Assembly: GCA_008704415.1 (NCBI GenBank)
Contig: VXIS01000330.1
Coordinates: forward strand, 1-53,557
Length of the DNA stretch: 53,557 bases
Source of the DNA: Sphaerosporella brunnea
Taxonomy: Eukaryota; Ascomycota; Pezizomycetes; Pezizales; Pyronemataceae
Direction of reading: 5' to 3'
Shown: piece after piece, positions 31,574 through 42,749 of the stretch
Layout of the letters: the number at the start of each line of letters is the position of its first letter
How positions within the stretch are numbered: the stretch's first letter is position 1
Position numbers and translations under genes: made by a program
The notes under the pieces: generated by a model
The model's database searches: none
Told to the model about the DNA's origin: nothing
What the model saw: only the letters and a program-made list of their open reading frames with translations

Positions 31574-34110
31574 ATGGAATGCCGCCTGCAGGAAAAGAAC
31601 CTCTGGTCAGTCACGACAGGCACGTACGTGGCTCCGCTGGAATCCATTCCGCCGAGCCCAGTGCCCGAACCCGCGTCGACTTTGTCTGAGCCTCAGCCTG
31701 GCTCGACTGGTGGCGACGGTCCTTTAAGGCTGAACACGGATCTATCCGAGACGACATCGACTAATCCTGTCGCTCGGCCGGACCTGACTTTACTCCGAGA
31801 CCCGTGTCTGTGGCGCAATGTAATGCCTACCTTCAGATGCGGCCACAGTACCAAGGCATTCTGAGTCCAGCCTCGGCTAAGATCAGGTGGCATATCAGCG
31901 AGGCTTTGATCACTCCCTACCGAGATTTCTATTACGATTTGAACCCGAAGGCACTCTGGGAGCGCATTCGACACGACCGAGAACAGCGCATCTGAATGGA
32001 CGCAACCAAGCTCGATGCACAGCTGCACTCCCTTCGATTGCCAAACTTCGACGGTGCACACGCATACTATAAAAAGTTCCTTCGCCTCCAGGGGATGCTT
32101 AAGGCGGTAGGGCACCACGTTAGTGACGATACCATCGCGTATTTGATGCTCCGTAGATTGCCTCAGGACGATCCATGGCTGCAGTTCAAGCAGAATATGA
32201 GAACCATCTTTCGAGGACATATCACTCCGCAGAAGCTGATTGAGTGTTTCGAATCGTTTGAGGGAGACGTCCATGACCACCAAGGCCTGAGCGAAGATGC
32301 TGCCCTCTTTATCAAGCGCGGCAATGGTTATGGTGGCCGCCGCCGGGACGGCAAAGGCCACCGGTCAAACCAGCAGGGCAGCCATGGCTACTCTGCAGAG
32401 GTCCGCCGGAAGGATGGAAAAGGTCCGATCACCTTCTTGAGATGCTATGGGAGAGGCCACCGAGCGGCTCATTGCCGTGTATCGATCAACGAGATTCAGA
32501 AGTTTAACAAGAAATCTGACACGACTTGGAGGTCTGGCTGGGAAGGAAAGCCTGAGCAAGGGAATGAGCCCAATGTCTGTTTGGCCCAGGAAAGCAGCAC
32601 CGATGAGGAGGATTCCGAGGAGAACACATTTATAACTAACAGCCGATCACCGGCTCCACATGATGACGCTGATGATGAGAACTACAGTCAGTATTGCACG
32701 TGCTCAATGCGATTGAGCTATCGAGTGGATTGTGGACTCCGGAACCACAAACCATGTCTGCGGCATGGAGCACGCCTAGCTCAGATACCGTGCATTCAGA
32801 CCCGGCCAGTATACAGTGAAGTTTGCAGACAACCGAATCGGGTATACTGCTGGTATAGGAGATGTGGGACTGGCGCTGCCGCGAGGCTGCAGTATGAATA
32901 AATACAGTCACCTCATCCTCCGTGATGTGTTATATGTTCCTGCCTGTGGAAAGAACTGTTGGAAACTGGCTTTCTAGGCGAGGATAAAGACGAGTGAGAT
33001 GCAGTGATAGGACGAACGACTATCACCGAGTGATATCCAGTGAGTCTCGGAGCAACAACATAATTGCTTTTCCCATCACCATCCTCTAGCACCACAACTC
33101 GGATACGCTCGTCACCCACACCTCAACCACTTCCAACAAGAACAATCTTCTGAGCGTATATAAGCTCCTTCGACAGGGCTTCAATGCACAATGGAGCCTG
33201 GATCCGGCATGCGGTGTACAGTTGGCCCATATGGACAGTGACCGCATAGTCGCTGTGGGACCGATACGAGACCGCAGTTTCTGGATTATCGCCGAGGACC
33301 CAGCTACAAATTCAATTGCATCCAACACCACCGCTCGCCTTTCCGATGCCGTGCTGAGGCACAATTGACTGGGACACTTTAGTATATGGGGAATCAAGGA
33401 GCTCGTACGATCGAATGCAGCTACTGGTATGCATGTCACGGCGCAAGGTTAGCTTTGGAGTGTTGTTGTTCTGTGGACGTGGCTTTGTTGGGGCTATGCT
33501 ACGACTACGCTTGGTTGGGGGCCATGCTTCTTTCCTTGAGTTCCCATGGGTTTCGTTTGGGTTCTTCTTGGCACGTTGATTCGAAATCAAGGTTGTGGCT
33601 GCGCGCTTGGACTTATGTATATAAAGGGGTCCTTGTTCCGCTTTGTTCATTTCTTCCCCTTTCCTTTTTCCTTACCTGACCTTTGTCTTTAATCACGAAT
33701 ACATCTTGTTTCTTACACAAATCTTGAATTCCGTACCTCTGCACCTCCTGCTTCTGTCCTCGTCTTTGCCTCTCGGATCTTGTCTGGTCTCTGTCTCCCC
33801 CTCCCGACTCCTGTACCCTGTTACTGCCTTCGACCTCTTGTCACTTGCCTCTTGTCTCCCGTTTGCTTTCTGTACACGAGTACCTTGGGACTCGTCTTGT
33901 CTACCAGCCTTCCGCTGTTACAATACCGAAGCTTGAGAAGGCTTCAAATGAAGGCGTGTGTAAAGCTTGTATGCTGGGTAAATACACAAAGCGGCTGTAT
34001 CTCTAGGTTGAGCGACGCGCCAAGGCTCCGGGGGAACTCGTACATTCCGATCTTATTGGACTATTCCCACAATATCTTGCCGGGAGCCTGTAGTTGATAC
34101 TACTCAGGCT
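31574..34110 (+). mobile_element. Degraded Ty1/copia element: gag, protease, integrase start
   Basis: Plus-strand pieces run in copia order. Gag occupies 31574-32640: a frame shift near 31800, TGA at 31993-31995, LHSLRLPNFDGAHAYYKKFL, and a knuckle CYGRGHRAAHC whose first cysteine is replaced by Phe. Protease lies near 32711-32910 (WIVDSGTTNHVCGMEHA then TAG). Pre-integrase follows at 33100-33433 (LGHFSIWGIKELV). After a nested LTR, the integrase zinc-finger end appears at 33935-34105 (VCKACMLGKYTKRL, APGELVHSDLIG). Reverse transcriptase, RNase H and the 3' LTR are absent, so it is inactive. Confidence 0.85.
33434..33922 (+). mobile_element. Solo gypsy-type LTR nested in the copia integrase
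   Basis: A 489-bp sequence with no coding capacity begins TGTCACGGCGCAAGG and ends CTGTTACA, splitting the copia frame between ATGMH and the CKAC zinc finger. Its first 14 bases equal those of the 512-bp LTR family (minus reading), but the rest differs, so it is a related family. Flanks ATGCA and ATACC agree at 3 of 5 positions, a weak or mutated target duplication. The 3' half is pyrimidine-rich. Confidence 0.75.
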
Positions 34111-34292
34111 TGATTATTAGTGATAGATGGAAGCAACAATAACAACTACCAGCTCTTGCCCACCGGACACAGTAGGACATCGAATCCTCGAGAAACACGG
34201 GGCTGGAAAATACTGCCCACTTAGGTCCGTCATCCTGGTTAGATGTGACCCCTCGTAGGTGAAAGTGAAAGCCAGCTTAAACAAACCCAAGG

Positions 34293-34873
34293 CAGTGTTC
34301 CTAATAGCCAGCCCAAAAAGCCGAGCGCGTTGGGCGGGCTGCTTAAGAGCAACCGCTGGGCGGTTCCGCTGAATAGCCGGGCTGTCGAAAAATAGCGACG
34401 GCCGGGCTGGTGGGCTGCGTAAGGACCGAGCGACACCCAGTGACTCGCGTACATACTTAGCTGCCGCGGACAGCTTCCCATGGCTCCCGCATCCTGAGGC
34501 CACTTAACGTCACTATGCTAAATAATTCTGCCAGTATGCCGCTCCTACCAGATCTTAACGCCGGGGACTCCGTTCAGGCCCTGGACCCAGCATTGGCCGG
34601 CGCCCCTTCACATACCTAGCTGTAGGGATTTCGTGAGGCCGCTGGAATAATGAGGGATTGGAAGCTCTAGGGGAGAGGGAATTATTTCGGGAGGCCGCTG
34701 CGCGGGGAATTCTGTACCAAAATATTTAATTTTTCTACTTGTACTACTTGTGTCTCAGCCCGTCCGCCCGCCCGCCCGTCGGTTTCTGCAGCCCAAACCG
34801 CCTAACGGGCTTCCTTGGCAGCCTAAACAGCCCATAAACCGCCCAACCGGCGGGCTGGCTGTTAGGAACACTG
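34293..34873. mobile_element. Non-autonomous hAT element with 8-bp target duplication
   Basis: Ends are CAGTGTTCCTAATAGCCAGC and, reading inward from the right, CAGTGTTCCTAACAGCCAGC. Perfect 8-bp ACCCAAGG flanks both sides (34285-34292 and 34874-34881). Subterminal GGGCGGGCTG-type repeats are dense. There is no transposase in its 581 bp. Confidence 0.88.
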
Positions 34874-35124
34874 ACCCAAGGTTTCTCGTAACGACAGAAG
34901 AGTCTACAATCAACCCTATCCTACGCCCCTGGGTTGAAACTAGTCTCCTCCCATCCATCCGGATAATATCTATCGTGAATCCCGCACCTCTTGCAAATCC
35001 GATACTTATTATCACACTGACATCCTCCAGGTTCTTGGCACTGTTTCCATTTCTCCGATCATTTGGTTTCCTCAGCAACTGTTCACTCGAGGGATCTCGC
35101 GTACGAATGCATCATGATATGTTT

Positions 35125-35830
35125 AAAAAAACGGCTATTATGCTCCATACCCCCCAAAAGAGGTCGCTACCCCCCATTTTTATGAGTATGCAGCGTACAT
35201 GCAGTGAGTGATGGATCATGATGCTTCGCTACCAAGTTGACCCACAACCTGTACTGTTCGCCGCCAACTAGAAACCCCATCCCAACGTAACATTTTTCAC
35301 CTCATCATGGACACGCGTGCCCCTGTGCCACTGGGTCGCAGTTCGAATCAGGCTCTGAATCGGAGTCGGAGCAGTCGAGTACATTGTACCACCAGTAGTA
35401 TGCAGGTTGCAACATGCGAAGGTCTGGTGACTCAGGTTTCTAGGGGACGCTCGACAAAAAAGAGGATGCGAAAAGGTGACGTTCGGAGAAGGGGTAACAA
35501 ACGAGCAGTCCCTGTGAAGCTCCGGCAGATTCCAGATCGCGCACCTTCTTGATGTTGTACTTATGGCAAAGTGAGCCACTATGCAACTAACGTTAAGTAT
35601 AGGGGGCGTCATACATACTTGATGGCTCGGAGGTGTAGGAATTGAATCGTATTATCGAATACAGGTCCTGGTGTGCGCGCCGGCGAGACGTCGCTCGCCA
35701 GCGATTCTTCATGATCTATCACTCACTGTATTTGGGGGTACGCTGCATACTCATAAAAATGGGGGGTAGCGAGGACAATTCACCTCTTTTGGAGATATGG
35801 GGCATAGTAGTCGTAAGAAAAAAGGTTAAA
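35125..35830. mobile_element. Foldback-type inverted repeat element
   Basis: About 100 bp at 35125-35222 (including CTACCCCCCATTTTTATGAG and CAGTGAGTGAT) recur in inverse orientation at 35708-35830. About 490 bp separate the arms. No transposase and no clear target duplication. A foldback or MITE-like element is the simplest reading. Confidence 0.6.
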
Positions 35831-35886
35831 TCACCGCGAGTGTCTGGACGAAGCATTGACCCGCCCCGGCCGAATCGATGTATGAC

Positions 35887-36293
35887 TGGAGAACTTCCCG
35901 TAAGTCTATCGGGGCCGGATAGCAGGTGGAGAAATCTGGGATAGCAACGCAATAGCACGGGGTGCTTCCCGTGAGATTCACTCAAAAACCAAAGTCGCTA
36001 TTGCTCTACGCCCTCAGAAGTGACAAGGATGATGTCGGGCTGAGATAGAGCGGGCCCGCCGGAAATTAACAGTTGCCGTGAGCCGCGGGTCCGGCATGCC
36101 GAGAGACCAGGGGGGGCGGCGACGACAAAGGCGCGGTGAGATGCCAATTTATTTGGCTATCGCCTTGCTATTATTGATGATGGGGGGGGGGACCCCATAC
36201 CCTATCGCTCGAGCTATCGGTCGAATAGCTACCCCTACCTATTGCGCGCGAAATTTGCTATCCGGCCCCGATAGACTTACGGGAAGTTCTCCA
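35887..36293. mobile_element. MITE with perfect inverted ends of about 38 bp
   Basis: The ends read TGGAGAACTTCCCGTAAGTC and continue identically for about 38 bp to GGGGCCGGATAGCA in both orientations. The perfect match suggests a young insertion. No target duplication was found. Shares ACTTCCCGTAAG with the element at 17398-17706. A 10-base G run lies inside at 36182-36191. Confidence 0.75.
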
Positions 36294-37372
36294 ATTAGGG
36301 GTGTGACTCTTAGGTGAGATAATACAGTAGTATATATATGAACAGAATTTCCACTCGTGTCTCGGCGCTCGCGATGCGCGGTGACTATCGTAAACCGCCG
36401 ATTCTTATCGAAAATCGGGCGGTGTCGTCTCCAAATAAGTATGGCTATCTAGTCAGTAACCATGAGTTAAAGGCGAGTGAAAAAGAGGGCCTAATGGCCG
36501 GTTGGTGAGCCTTGGAGTTCTCTTTTTCTGTTGCTAGCGAGGTGATGAAGTTGCAAACTCCTTGCTCGGTAACTGAAAGCGGAAGGCGACACAAAATTTT
36601 CGAAGGTTAGGAATGCTTCCTGTGTGTGTCTTGGGGTGTTGATGTTTTTTTTTTTGTTTTAAATCATATCCGGGGTGTTGATGTTGTTGTTTGCAGCAGG
36701 ACCCTGTTGCGCAGGGTCCGAGTGACTAGCCATGATGCGCGTACAGCGGGCGTTAGCTAGTGCAGTTTTTGCGAAGAGGGTGATGGGGGAGGTTCTGGCG
36801 GCGATGGCGAGAGAGAGAGACCGACAGTCGGAGGTTTTAACAGCGGGATAGGGGGTGTGGGGGGTATGGAAACACACTCTCCAAAGGGCGAGGGTGGAAG
36901 AGCTGTTTTGGCGATGTTTACGGCGAAAACGTTGATTTTTCCCCGTCCGGAGGTGAAAATTCGCGTGTTGCGCGGGTATTTCGCGTTTGTGACGTGACAA
37001 TGTTTTGCAATTGGCTTATTGGGGGTAGTTGGGGGTTAAGAATTCGATGTTTTTCAAAAGGAGTCGTGGTTGGCGACTTATTTTCAAAAAGTTATTTTCT
37101 CGGTGTGGTTGTCGGTTTCAATCGCATTACGCCAGTGGTGGCTGTGGTTTACGGCAAAAGTGGAGCTGATGACGTTTTTGAAACTGCCAGATCATATCCG
37201 GATGTCGGAAGGGGAGGAAGCCTCGCTGAAGACAAACTATGATTCGACCGCAACATTCTGTCCTGAAGTCAACAGCACACTCTAGAGCTCCCGCATGTGG
37301 TCGGTCGCGGCGAGACAAATTCGCCAAATGCAAGTTGAAGAAAGAAAGAACACAAGTTGCAATCGTATTCAT
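36294..37372. other. Geneless stretch
   Basis: A minus-strand frame at 36659-37000 (113 codons) has no recognisable family. Nothing else is supportable. Confidence 0.4.
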
Positions 37373-37448
37373 CGCAACACCGAACGCCAAACAGCCAGAA
37401 AACCCTAAATCGCAACACTGAACGCCAAACAGCCAGAAAACCCTAAAT
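37373..37448. repeat. Two-copy 38-bp tandem repeat
   Basis: Two units (37373-37410 and 37411-37448), each with GAACGCCAAACAGCCAGAAA and CCCTAAAT, differ by one base. They lie just downstream of the stop codon of the PD-(D/E)XK-like gene, probably in its 3' untranslated region. Confidence 0.85.
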
Positions 37449-37468
37449 GCCCAAACCTCCCAGCTCAA

Positions 37469-38752
37469 TCAATTGCTCTGCTTGCCCTCCGGCTTCCAGT
37501 CGGCATCGTCACTATCATCTCCACTGGAGACATCAACATCGCTTGACGAAACCGGGGATGGAGGACCCACGGAGACCCCAACCCAGCAGCCTGTCGGCAA
37601 AGTACCCGCCGGTTGAGGTGTGAATTCGTCGTTCAGCATCTCGTGAAGTCGATCGAAAGACACAAAGGCCTCAGCAAGCAGCTTTTGTTCAGGCAGATCC
37701 GGGTGGTTGATATCCTGCCACCTAATCGAGAAGCCATCGACCAACCGCTGTGGCCAGATGGGGGTGGGTGGGACGGGCATGGTGAGCCGGCCCTGCAGGG
37801 TGCCGTCTGGCAGCGTGATCAACTCGGAAGAGAAGACGCTGATGGTCGCGAGGACGTATTCTCCCGGTCGTTGAAGAATGAGGTCATCCTCAGGGTCGCA
37901 AAGGAGGTCGGGCTCCTTGTGGAGACGGCGGGCTATGTTGCGTTCAGCCTGTTCTTTTATAGAGACCACCTTTGATCTTCCTTCTCCAGCATCGCGTACA
38001 CGGCGTATCTCCGCTTTCACCAAGGCCTTCCGCCGACTGTGTTGCTTAGGCTGAACGATATCACGTTTGAATTGAACGCGCGTAAGCATGTTGAGGCAGA
38101 CGCCATAGCGAACCCTCCCCAAGCTGCCGAGCAGGTATGTCCGCATTTTCTCTTGAACGTGAGAGGTTGACTCGGTGTTGGCTACCTCAACGACCAGCCA
38201 CGGTACCTCGTGAGTTCTGAAAATCAAAGATCCATCGGGACTGAACTCGAAGCGTTTGCCTCCATACTCGCAGGATACGCTAGCGCTGCCGCAGGATCTA
38301 ATGACGGTGCGTGGCCAGGGAGCGGGGAGAAATGACGGCGACTGCACGGCGGCCATTATCTCGTCGATGATAAAGTTGGCAAGGATCTCGTGGGTTCCAC
38401 TTGCGGCTGGCACGACAGCAAGCACGTAGTCGGTCGAGGTGCTTACTGTGCAGCCCAACGTTTTGGCCAGACGCGATCGGGATGGATACAGCTCGCACCG
38501 AGCGCGAACTTTGTCCCAGAGGTAGGTGGCTAGGCTGTCGTATTCTTCGGCGCTGGCGACGGAAATAGTGGCGGGCTCGCCAGAGACGACGCGGTGTCGG
38601 AGCACGGTATCGACGGCTTCGTGAAGGTGCGCCTTGTGAATGGATGTCGGGGAAGGGATGGGGGTTGGCAACGAGGACAGAAGAGTAGGCACCGCGAGGA
38701 CCTTCGCATGGCGCTCGGCGCCGTGCGTGTTGGGCGGGGATGATGGGTCCAT
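37469..38752 (-). CDS. PD-(D/E)XK nuclease-like protein (Uma2/DUF820-like core), unknown function
   Basis: A single-exon frame of 427 codons plus stop. The chosen ATG (38752) opens MDPSSPPNTHGAERH; the frame is open further upstream to 39094, but that stretch translates a telomere-like repeat and is unlikely to be coding. Residues 35-160 look like an alpha/beta scaffold. Around 170-222 is a nuclease-like core: SPDGSLIF (Asp173), PWLVVEVAN (Glu189), then HVQEKMRTYLLGS, resembling PD...ExV of Uma2-type PD-(D/E)XK proteins. Lys at the usual third position is replaced by Val, so catalysis is uncertain. Residues 225-285 are basic. The tail (400-420) is Ser/Asp-rich. No signal peptide or membrane segment. 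It stands alone; neighbours are repeats. The frame is clean, with no stop or shift. Confidence 0.72.
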   Translation of the reverse strand: MDPSSPPNTHGAERHAKVLAVPTLLSSLPTPIPSPTSIHKAHLHEAVDTVLRHRVVSGEPATISVASAEEYDSLATYLWDKVRARCELYPSRSRLAKTLGCTVSTSTDYVLAVVPAASGTHEILANFIIDEIMAAVQSPSFLPAPWPRTVIRSCGSASVSCEYGGKRFEFSPDGSLIFRTHEVPWLVVEVANTESTSHVQEKMRTYLLGSLGRVRYGVCLNMLTRVQFKRDIVQPKQHSRRKALVKAEIRRVRDAGEGRSKVVSIKEQAERNIARRLHKEPDLLCDPEDDLILQRPGEYVLATISVFSSELITLPDGTLQGRLTMPVPPTPIWPQRLVDGFSIRWQDINHPDLPEQKLLAEAFVSFDRLHEMLNDEFTPQPAGTLPTGCWVGVSVGPPSPVSSSDVDVSSGDDSDDADWKPEGKQSN

Positions 38753-38915
38753 GGTGAGGGATGAGGTTGTACGCGGTGGAGAGCTTTGGATTGCTCGAGG
38801 TACGTACGGTACGGCGAGGTGAGTGATCACGTGATGGGGAGAGCCATCAACGGTGCGTGTTGACCGGGTAAGTAGCAGCTCTCGCTTAGAGCATGTGACA
38901 TGACCTTCGAACACG

Positions 38916-38940
38916 CTAACCCTAAACCTAACCCTAACCC
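38916..38940. repeat. Interstitial telomere-like repeat
   Basis: CTAACCCTAAACCTAACCC followed by TAACCC lies about 165 bp upstream of the nuclease-like ATG. It could be a relic of a healed end or a telobox-type promoter element. Confidence 0.7.
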
Positions 38941-40599
38941 TTTTGTCCGAAAGTGGTCTTACCGGCGATATCTCGACAACGAAACATCCAATTGCCATGA
39001 GAATGAAAACAAGGGAAGAGTAGATATAGAAGAGTAGATTAGTGCAGGGAGCGATGTTGCGCTGATTATACGTTTCGTTTTGCGCATCTATCATTTCGGG
39101 GTTTTAACTTCGGTACAGCAATGATGTCCTATGCATAATTTCCAAGTGACTACGGATAGCAAACAGTGCGGTGGCAATAATAGTGTTTATGGAGGATTGC
39201 TTTTTCCGGGGAGCCTCAGCCGGCGGTTCGCGGTTGTTTTCATGCATCACCCCCGTTCATCAACTCATGATTGGACTTCGTGTTTGCATTGGTCAGCTTC
39301 TGTGTTTTGGATCCTGACATTGGAGCTGAAAAATGCAGCGCGGCATGATCTATTCGAATGCTTGTCTTATTTGACAGTATAGGAGATCGTAAGACCCTGG
39401 CCAACGCAAGGAAATTCCAAGCTCTGCATCGTAACCGCTTCCCAGTTGGGCCTGCCAATCCGTATGAAACGGAAAACGCATTCTGTTGAAATAATAGAGA
39501 TTTCGATGAAATAAAGGTTTTTGGGGTTGTGATGGTTGGTTGTGTATTGTGTTGAGAAGCAAACAACAGACGAGAAAAACCTGGCTAAATATACCTGCAC
39601 GTCACGTGCCGCTTAGTAATGATACGCTGCGAAGAGAAGCATTTTCAACACATTCATGAATGCTCTCCAAACTTTGTGAGCCATCTCGCGCTGTGGTTAT
39701 TTTGATGGCTGAAATCACATGAGATGGGTTGCCAATTTCCGTTGCCTGATCGGTCACTACTCACAAATAATGGCGTTACACTCAAAATAGATATGACTAA
39801 GCATCTCCCATATCACATAGTCGCTTCGTGAACCATCCTCCGCGAGTCATCCTCATGCGCCTGGCGCTCTCGGCCCGCGTCATCACGCGCACGAGCAGAT
39901 CAGGAAAACCCCCATCCCAAACCAGATTCCGGGTAAGGGTGCAGGTAAGCTCGGACGTTCTCCAGAAGCTTTGACGAGCGTGATTCGCAAGAGAGCAGTT
40001 CGTACTGTTAGAGAATGAGAATATTGATTTTAGTCAACGAGGACGGGATCATCGCGCCTAATTTTGGTAAATTTCCCTATTGGCGTCAGCCAAAAATCGT
40101 GCTTCTATGGCTTGCAGCTTTTGAGCCAACAGCAATGGGCAATTGACCCCAATTAGGCCCGTGCTTCTTCAATAGCATTAGGCCATTATATGGGCTTTAG
40201 TCACAAATGACGAAAATTCCAGCTCGTGACTTAAGACGTCGGATGGCGCCAATTCGAAGGCGGCTGCGCCTTTACTTGTACCATAGTCGTGGAACCCGCG
40301 ATACGTATAGTTACCTCGGTCTGAGATGCTTGCATCCCTAATAGAAAGTCAACAGAACGTTAGCCCGTTGGTCACTGGTCAATGAGTGATGAGCGGTGAT
40401 GCGGCGCTCTTAGGGCCAGTTCGCAGAAGCGGCAAGGAAAGCTGCCAGGGGAAAGGAAAAAAAGCCATAGGTAGCAACGCGATAAGGACGTGATTGGAGC
40501 GGCAGATAGCGCGGTAGAACGCGAGGTGGATGTCTTGACTCTTGATGCAGGAGGATGAGGAGGAACGAGAGAATCATCGCTTTGGAGAAGAGCAGGAAT
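38941..40599. other. Geneless stretch
   Basis: No frame with recognisable features; short open frames at 39131-39600 have no family signal. Confidence 0.45.
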
Positions 40600-40902
40600 G
40601 GACTCCACATGTTGAATTCTGCGGAAATGCAGTAAGGCCGCCTCCTCCATGGTCATCACCGTTGCCGGCCCCAAGTTGAGGAATTCCAAGATCCTGCTGT
40701 TCAACAGAGAATGCGAGGTCCGCGAGTACATCCCGTTCCGCGACACGACGCGATGCAGCAGATGCCAACACTTTGGCCATCCGGCTGCGCTCCGCAAAGC
40801 CGCCCCTGCCTGCGCTGTCTGCGCGAAGTCGCACCTCGCACCGGAGTCGAGTGACGAGCCGTGTCCGACCCCCGAGGAGGATACGGCGATGAACGAGCAG
40901 TG
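40600..40902 (+). pseudogene. LINE ORF1 zinc-knuckle fragment
   Basis: The plus-strand frame (about 40649-40902) ends a gag-like domain and enters knuckles RCSRCQHFGHPAALRKAAP and CAVCAKSHL, the pattern of LINE ORF1 proteins. The last cysteine of the first knuckle is Arg. No endonuclease or RT follows. A fragment from a different copy, and orientation, than the LINE at the window start. Confidence 0.6.
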
Positions 40903-42440
40903 AGCCAGCAGCGGGGCTTGGGCTTCGGCTACGCCTCGCTATTAGATGCATGTATGTACGAAAGATGCTGGAACGTGCGAGATGCTTTGGTTGACGTTTG
41001 GCGGCTTGTTTTTGGGCCGTAGAGTAGCGGGTTCGGCCCGGGGTTTCGGCTTGGGGTTCGGCTTGTTTTCGAGGCTTGTGGAGGGACGGGTCGCTGGGTC
41101 GTCGCGTCGCTTTGGTTTTGGTTTTGTTTCTTGGTTGTGGATTACCGGTATCCTTTCTGCCTCTGCGCATGTAAGTACGTGGGGGATGTGCGGTTGGGCT
41201 CGGACCATAGGGTCTATTGGAGAGGACGGGGGAGGATTTCCTTTTGTTGTTTTGTTGTTTTGGTTTTTTTTCGGGGGTGCCGTAGGCGGGTGGCCGTAGG
41301 CGGCGTTGGCAATGGCGAGACGGGAGTATAAGCCTTTAAACGTAGGCAATCTCAATGTACATAAGCGTAATTTGTATATACTACTAGTATACAGAGCTCC
41401 GTCTATCCTCGTCTCCGCCTCGCTCAACCATCGACCCTCGTTTCTGCCTTGCCTCGACCCTTGCCTCTGCCTCACCTTCGCCTCCGTCTTCGCCTCGCCT
41501 CCGTCTTCCTCCGTTTCATGGCGCTGCAGCAGGACGCGCGGCTTTCAACTCTTGCGCCGCTGGTGGTGAGGCTGATGCTCTCCCCGAGGAGCTTTGATCT
41601 AGTTCAGCTGGAACTAAGGGCGCCGAAGCTGATGTACTTGCATACGCCGACATATCTAGCGGACAGCGCTTCGGGTATAATGACAGTTTTGGGTGTGTGT
41701 GGATTGAGGCGGGACGGTGGGGGGTGGTTGTATTGATGTGTTTACCACGACAAATGGGAATGGGCACAATCCACAAAAGACGCGCGGTGTGGTATGACCC
41801 TTTGAGATGTATGCGGCACGCCGTGCTCTCTTTGGAAGTACGCGTGCAACATGAGAGCAAAGGTGAGAATCCAGACTTGGCAATTCGTGACAGCAAACAC
41901 CAAGATGCCCCGCGCTGACACTCGGAAACACGACGAACCACGTATTAAAGGGCTCTCGATCAAGACTGAGGGTTCTCTCTCCCGCGAAATCTCGATGCCT
42001 GAGGTTGTAATTTAACCCTTGTATGAAACTCCTCACGCGGTGGTTCACATGTGCCGTGTCAAAAAACAGGTTTTCACGAATTCTTTTACACCCAGAAATT
42101 ATATCCCTAAATAGTTTGTTTCTAAAAAGAGCATGTTGTAAGTCGAAGATTCTATTTCATCTTTCATAAACCCGGCGGGGTATAATACCGCGGGCGGCCT
42201 GCACACTCACCCAGGGAGTTGATGCCGGAGTAGTAAAAATACCGCGTGACACGCGATTAAGTTATTGTACCCACAAAGTGCATCTGATACCCGGTATTCA
42301 TCATGCGGCGAAAGCCGGTTTTTATTATTAATCGGGTTCACAATGGGTGCTCTAGAGATGCTTGCAGGGTCGTCGTCAAAAATTGGAGGTGAACTCCAAA
42401 ACACGGTTGTTCTGCGTTCCTCCCATTGCGTTTCACTGGA
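40903..42440. other. Geneless stretch
   Basis: Includes a pyrimidine-rich tract (41400-41520, CTCGCCTCCG-type) that resembles a retroelement leader or promoter. No gene recognised. Confidence 0.4.
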
Positions 42441-42749
42441 ACACCTTCTGGAGCCATCACAGAAGCATCTCTGGACGGCCTATTGTGAGTCGGCAAATGC
42501 TATCGTGTGTGACCACTGGCGGCATCACAATAAGCTGCCTTCAGTGAATCTCCGCCATCCAATTGTAGCGAGAACGAGGAGATGCACTCAATTTACAGGG
42601 GGCGCGGCTGCATACTTGCCTTTCTTCTGAGTTCTCAGTACAAAGCACATCTGCACAGCCCAACTATCCATCGCCGCTTTGAAGTCAACAAAGGAATCAA
42701 ATTGCTGCCCCTTCTGGAGCTCTACCAGAGTGCCAGCGCTTGTCTCCAT
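42441..42749 (-). pseudogene. Possible MULE transposase N-terminal remnant
   Basis: From an ATG at 42749 the minus strand reads METSAGTLVELQKGQQFDSF and then VDFKAAMDSWAVQMCFVLRT before a stop at 42588. An F--F--FK-A---WA pattern followed by basic/aromatic residues is seen at the start of Mutator-type transposases. Downstream, frames are broken. No DDE region found. Confidence 0.3.

Noticed and set aside
38753..39094. N-terminal extension of the PD-(D/E)XK-like protein
   Set aside because: It would translate a telomere-like repeat and a hydrophobic stretch unlike a signal peptide. The ATG at 38752 gives a cleaner start.
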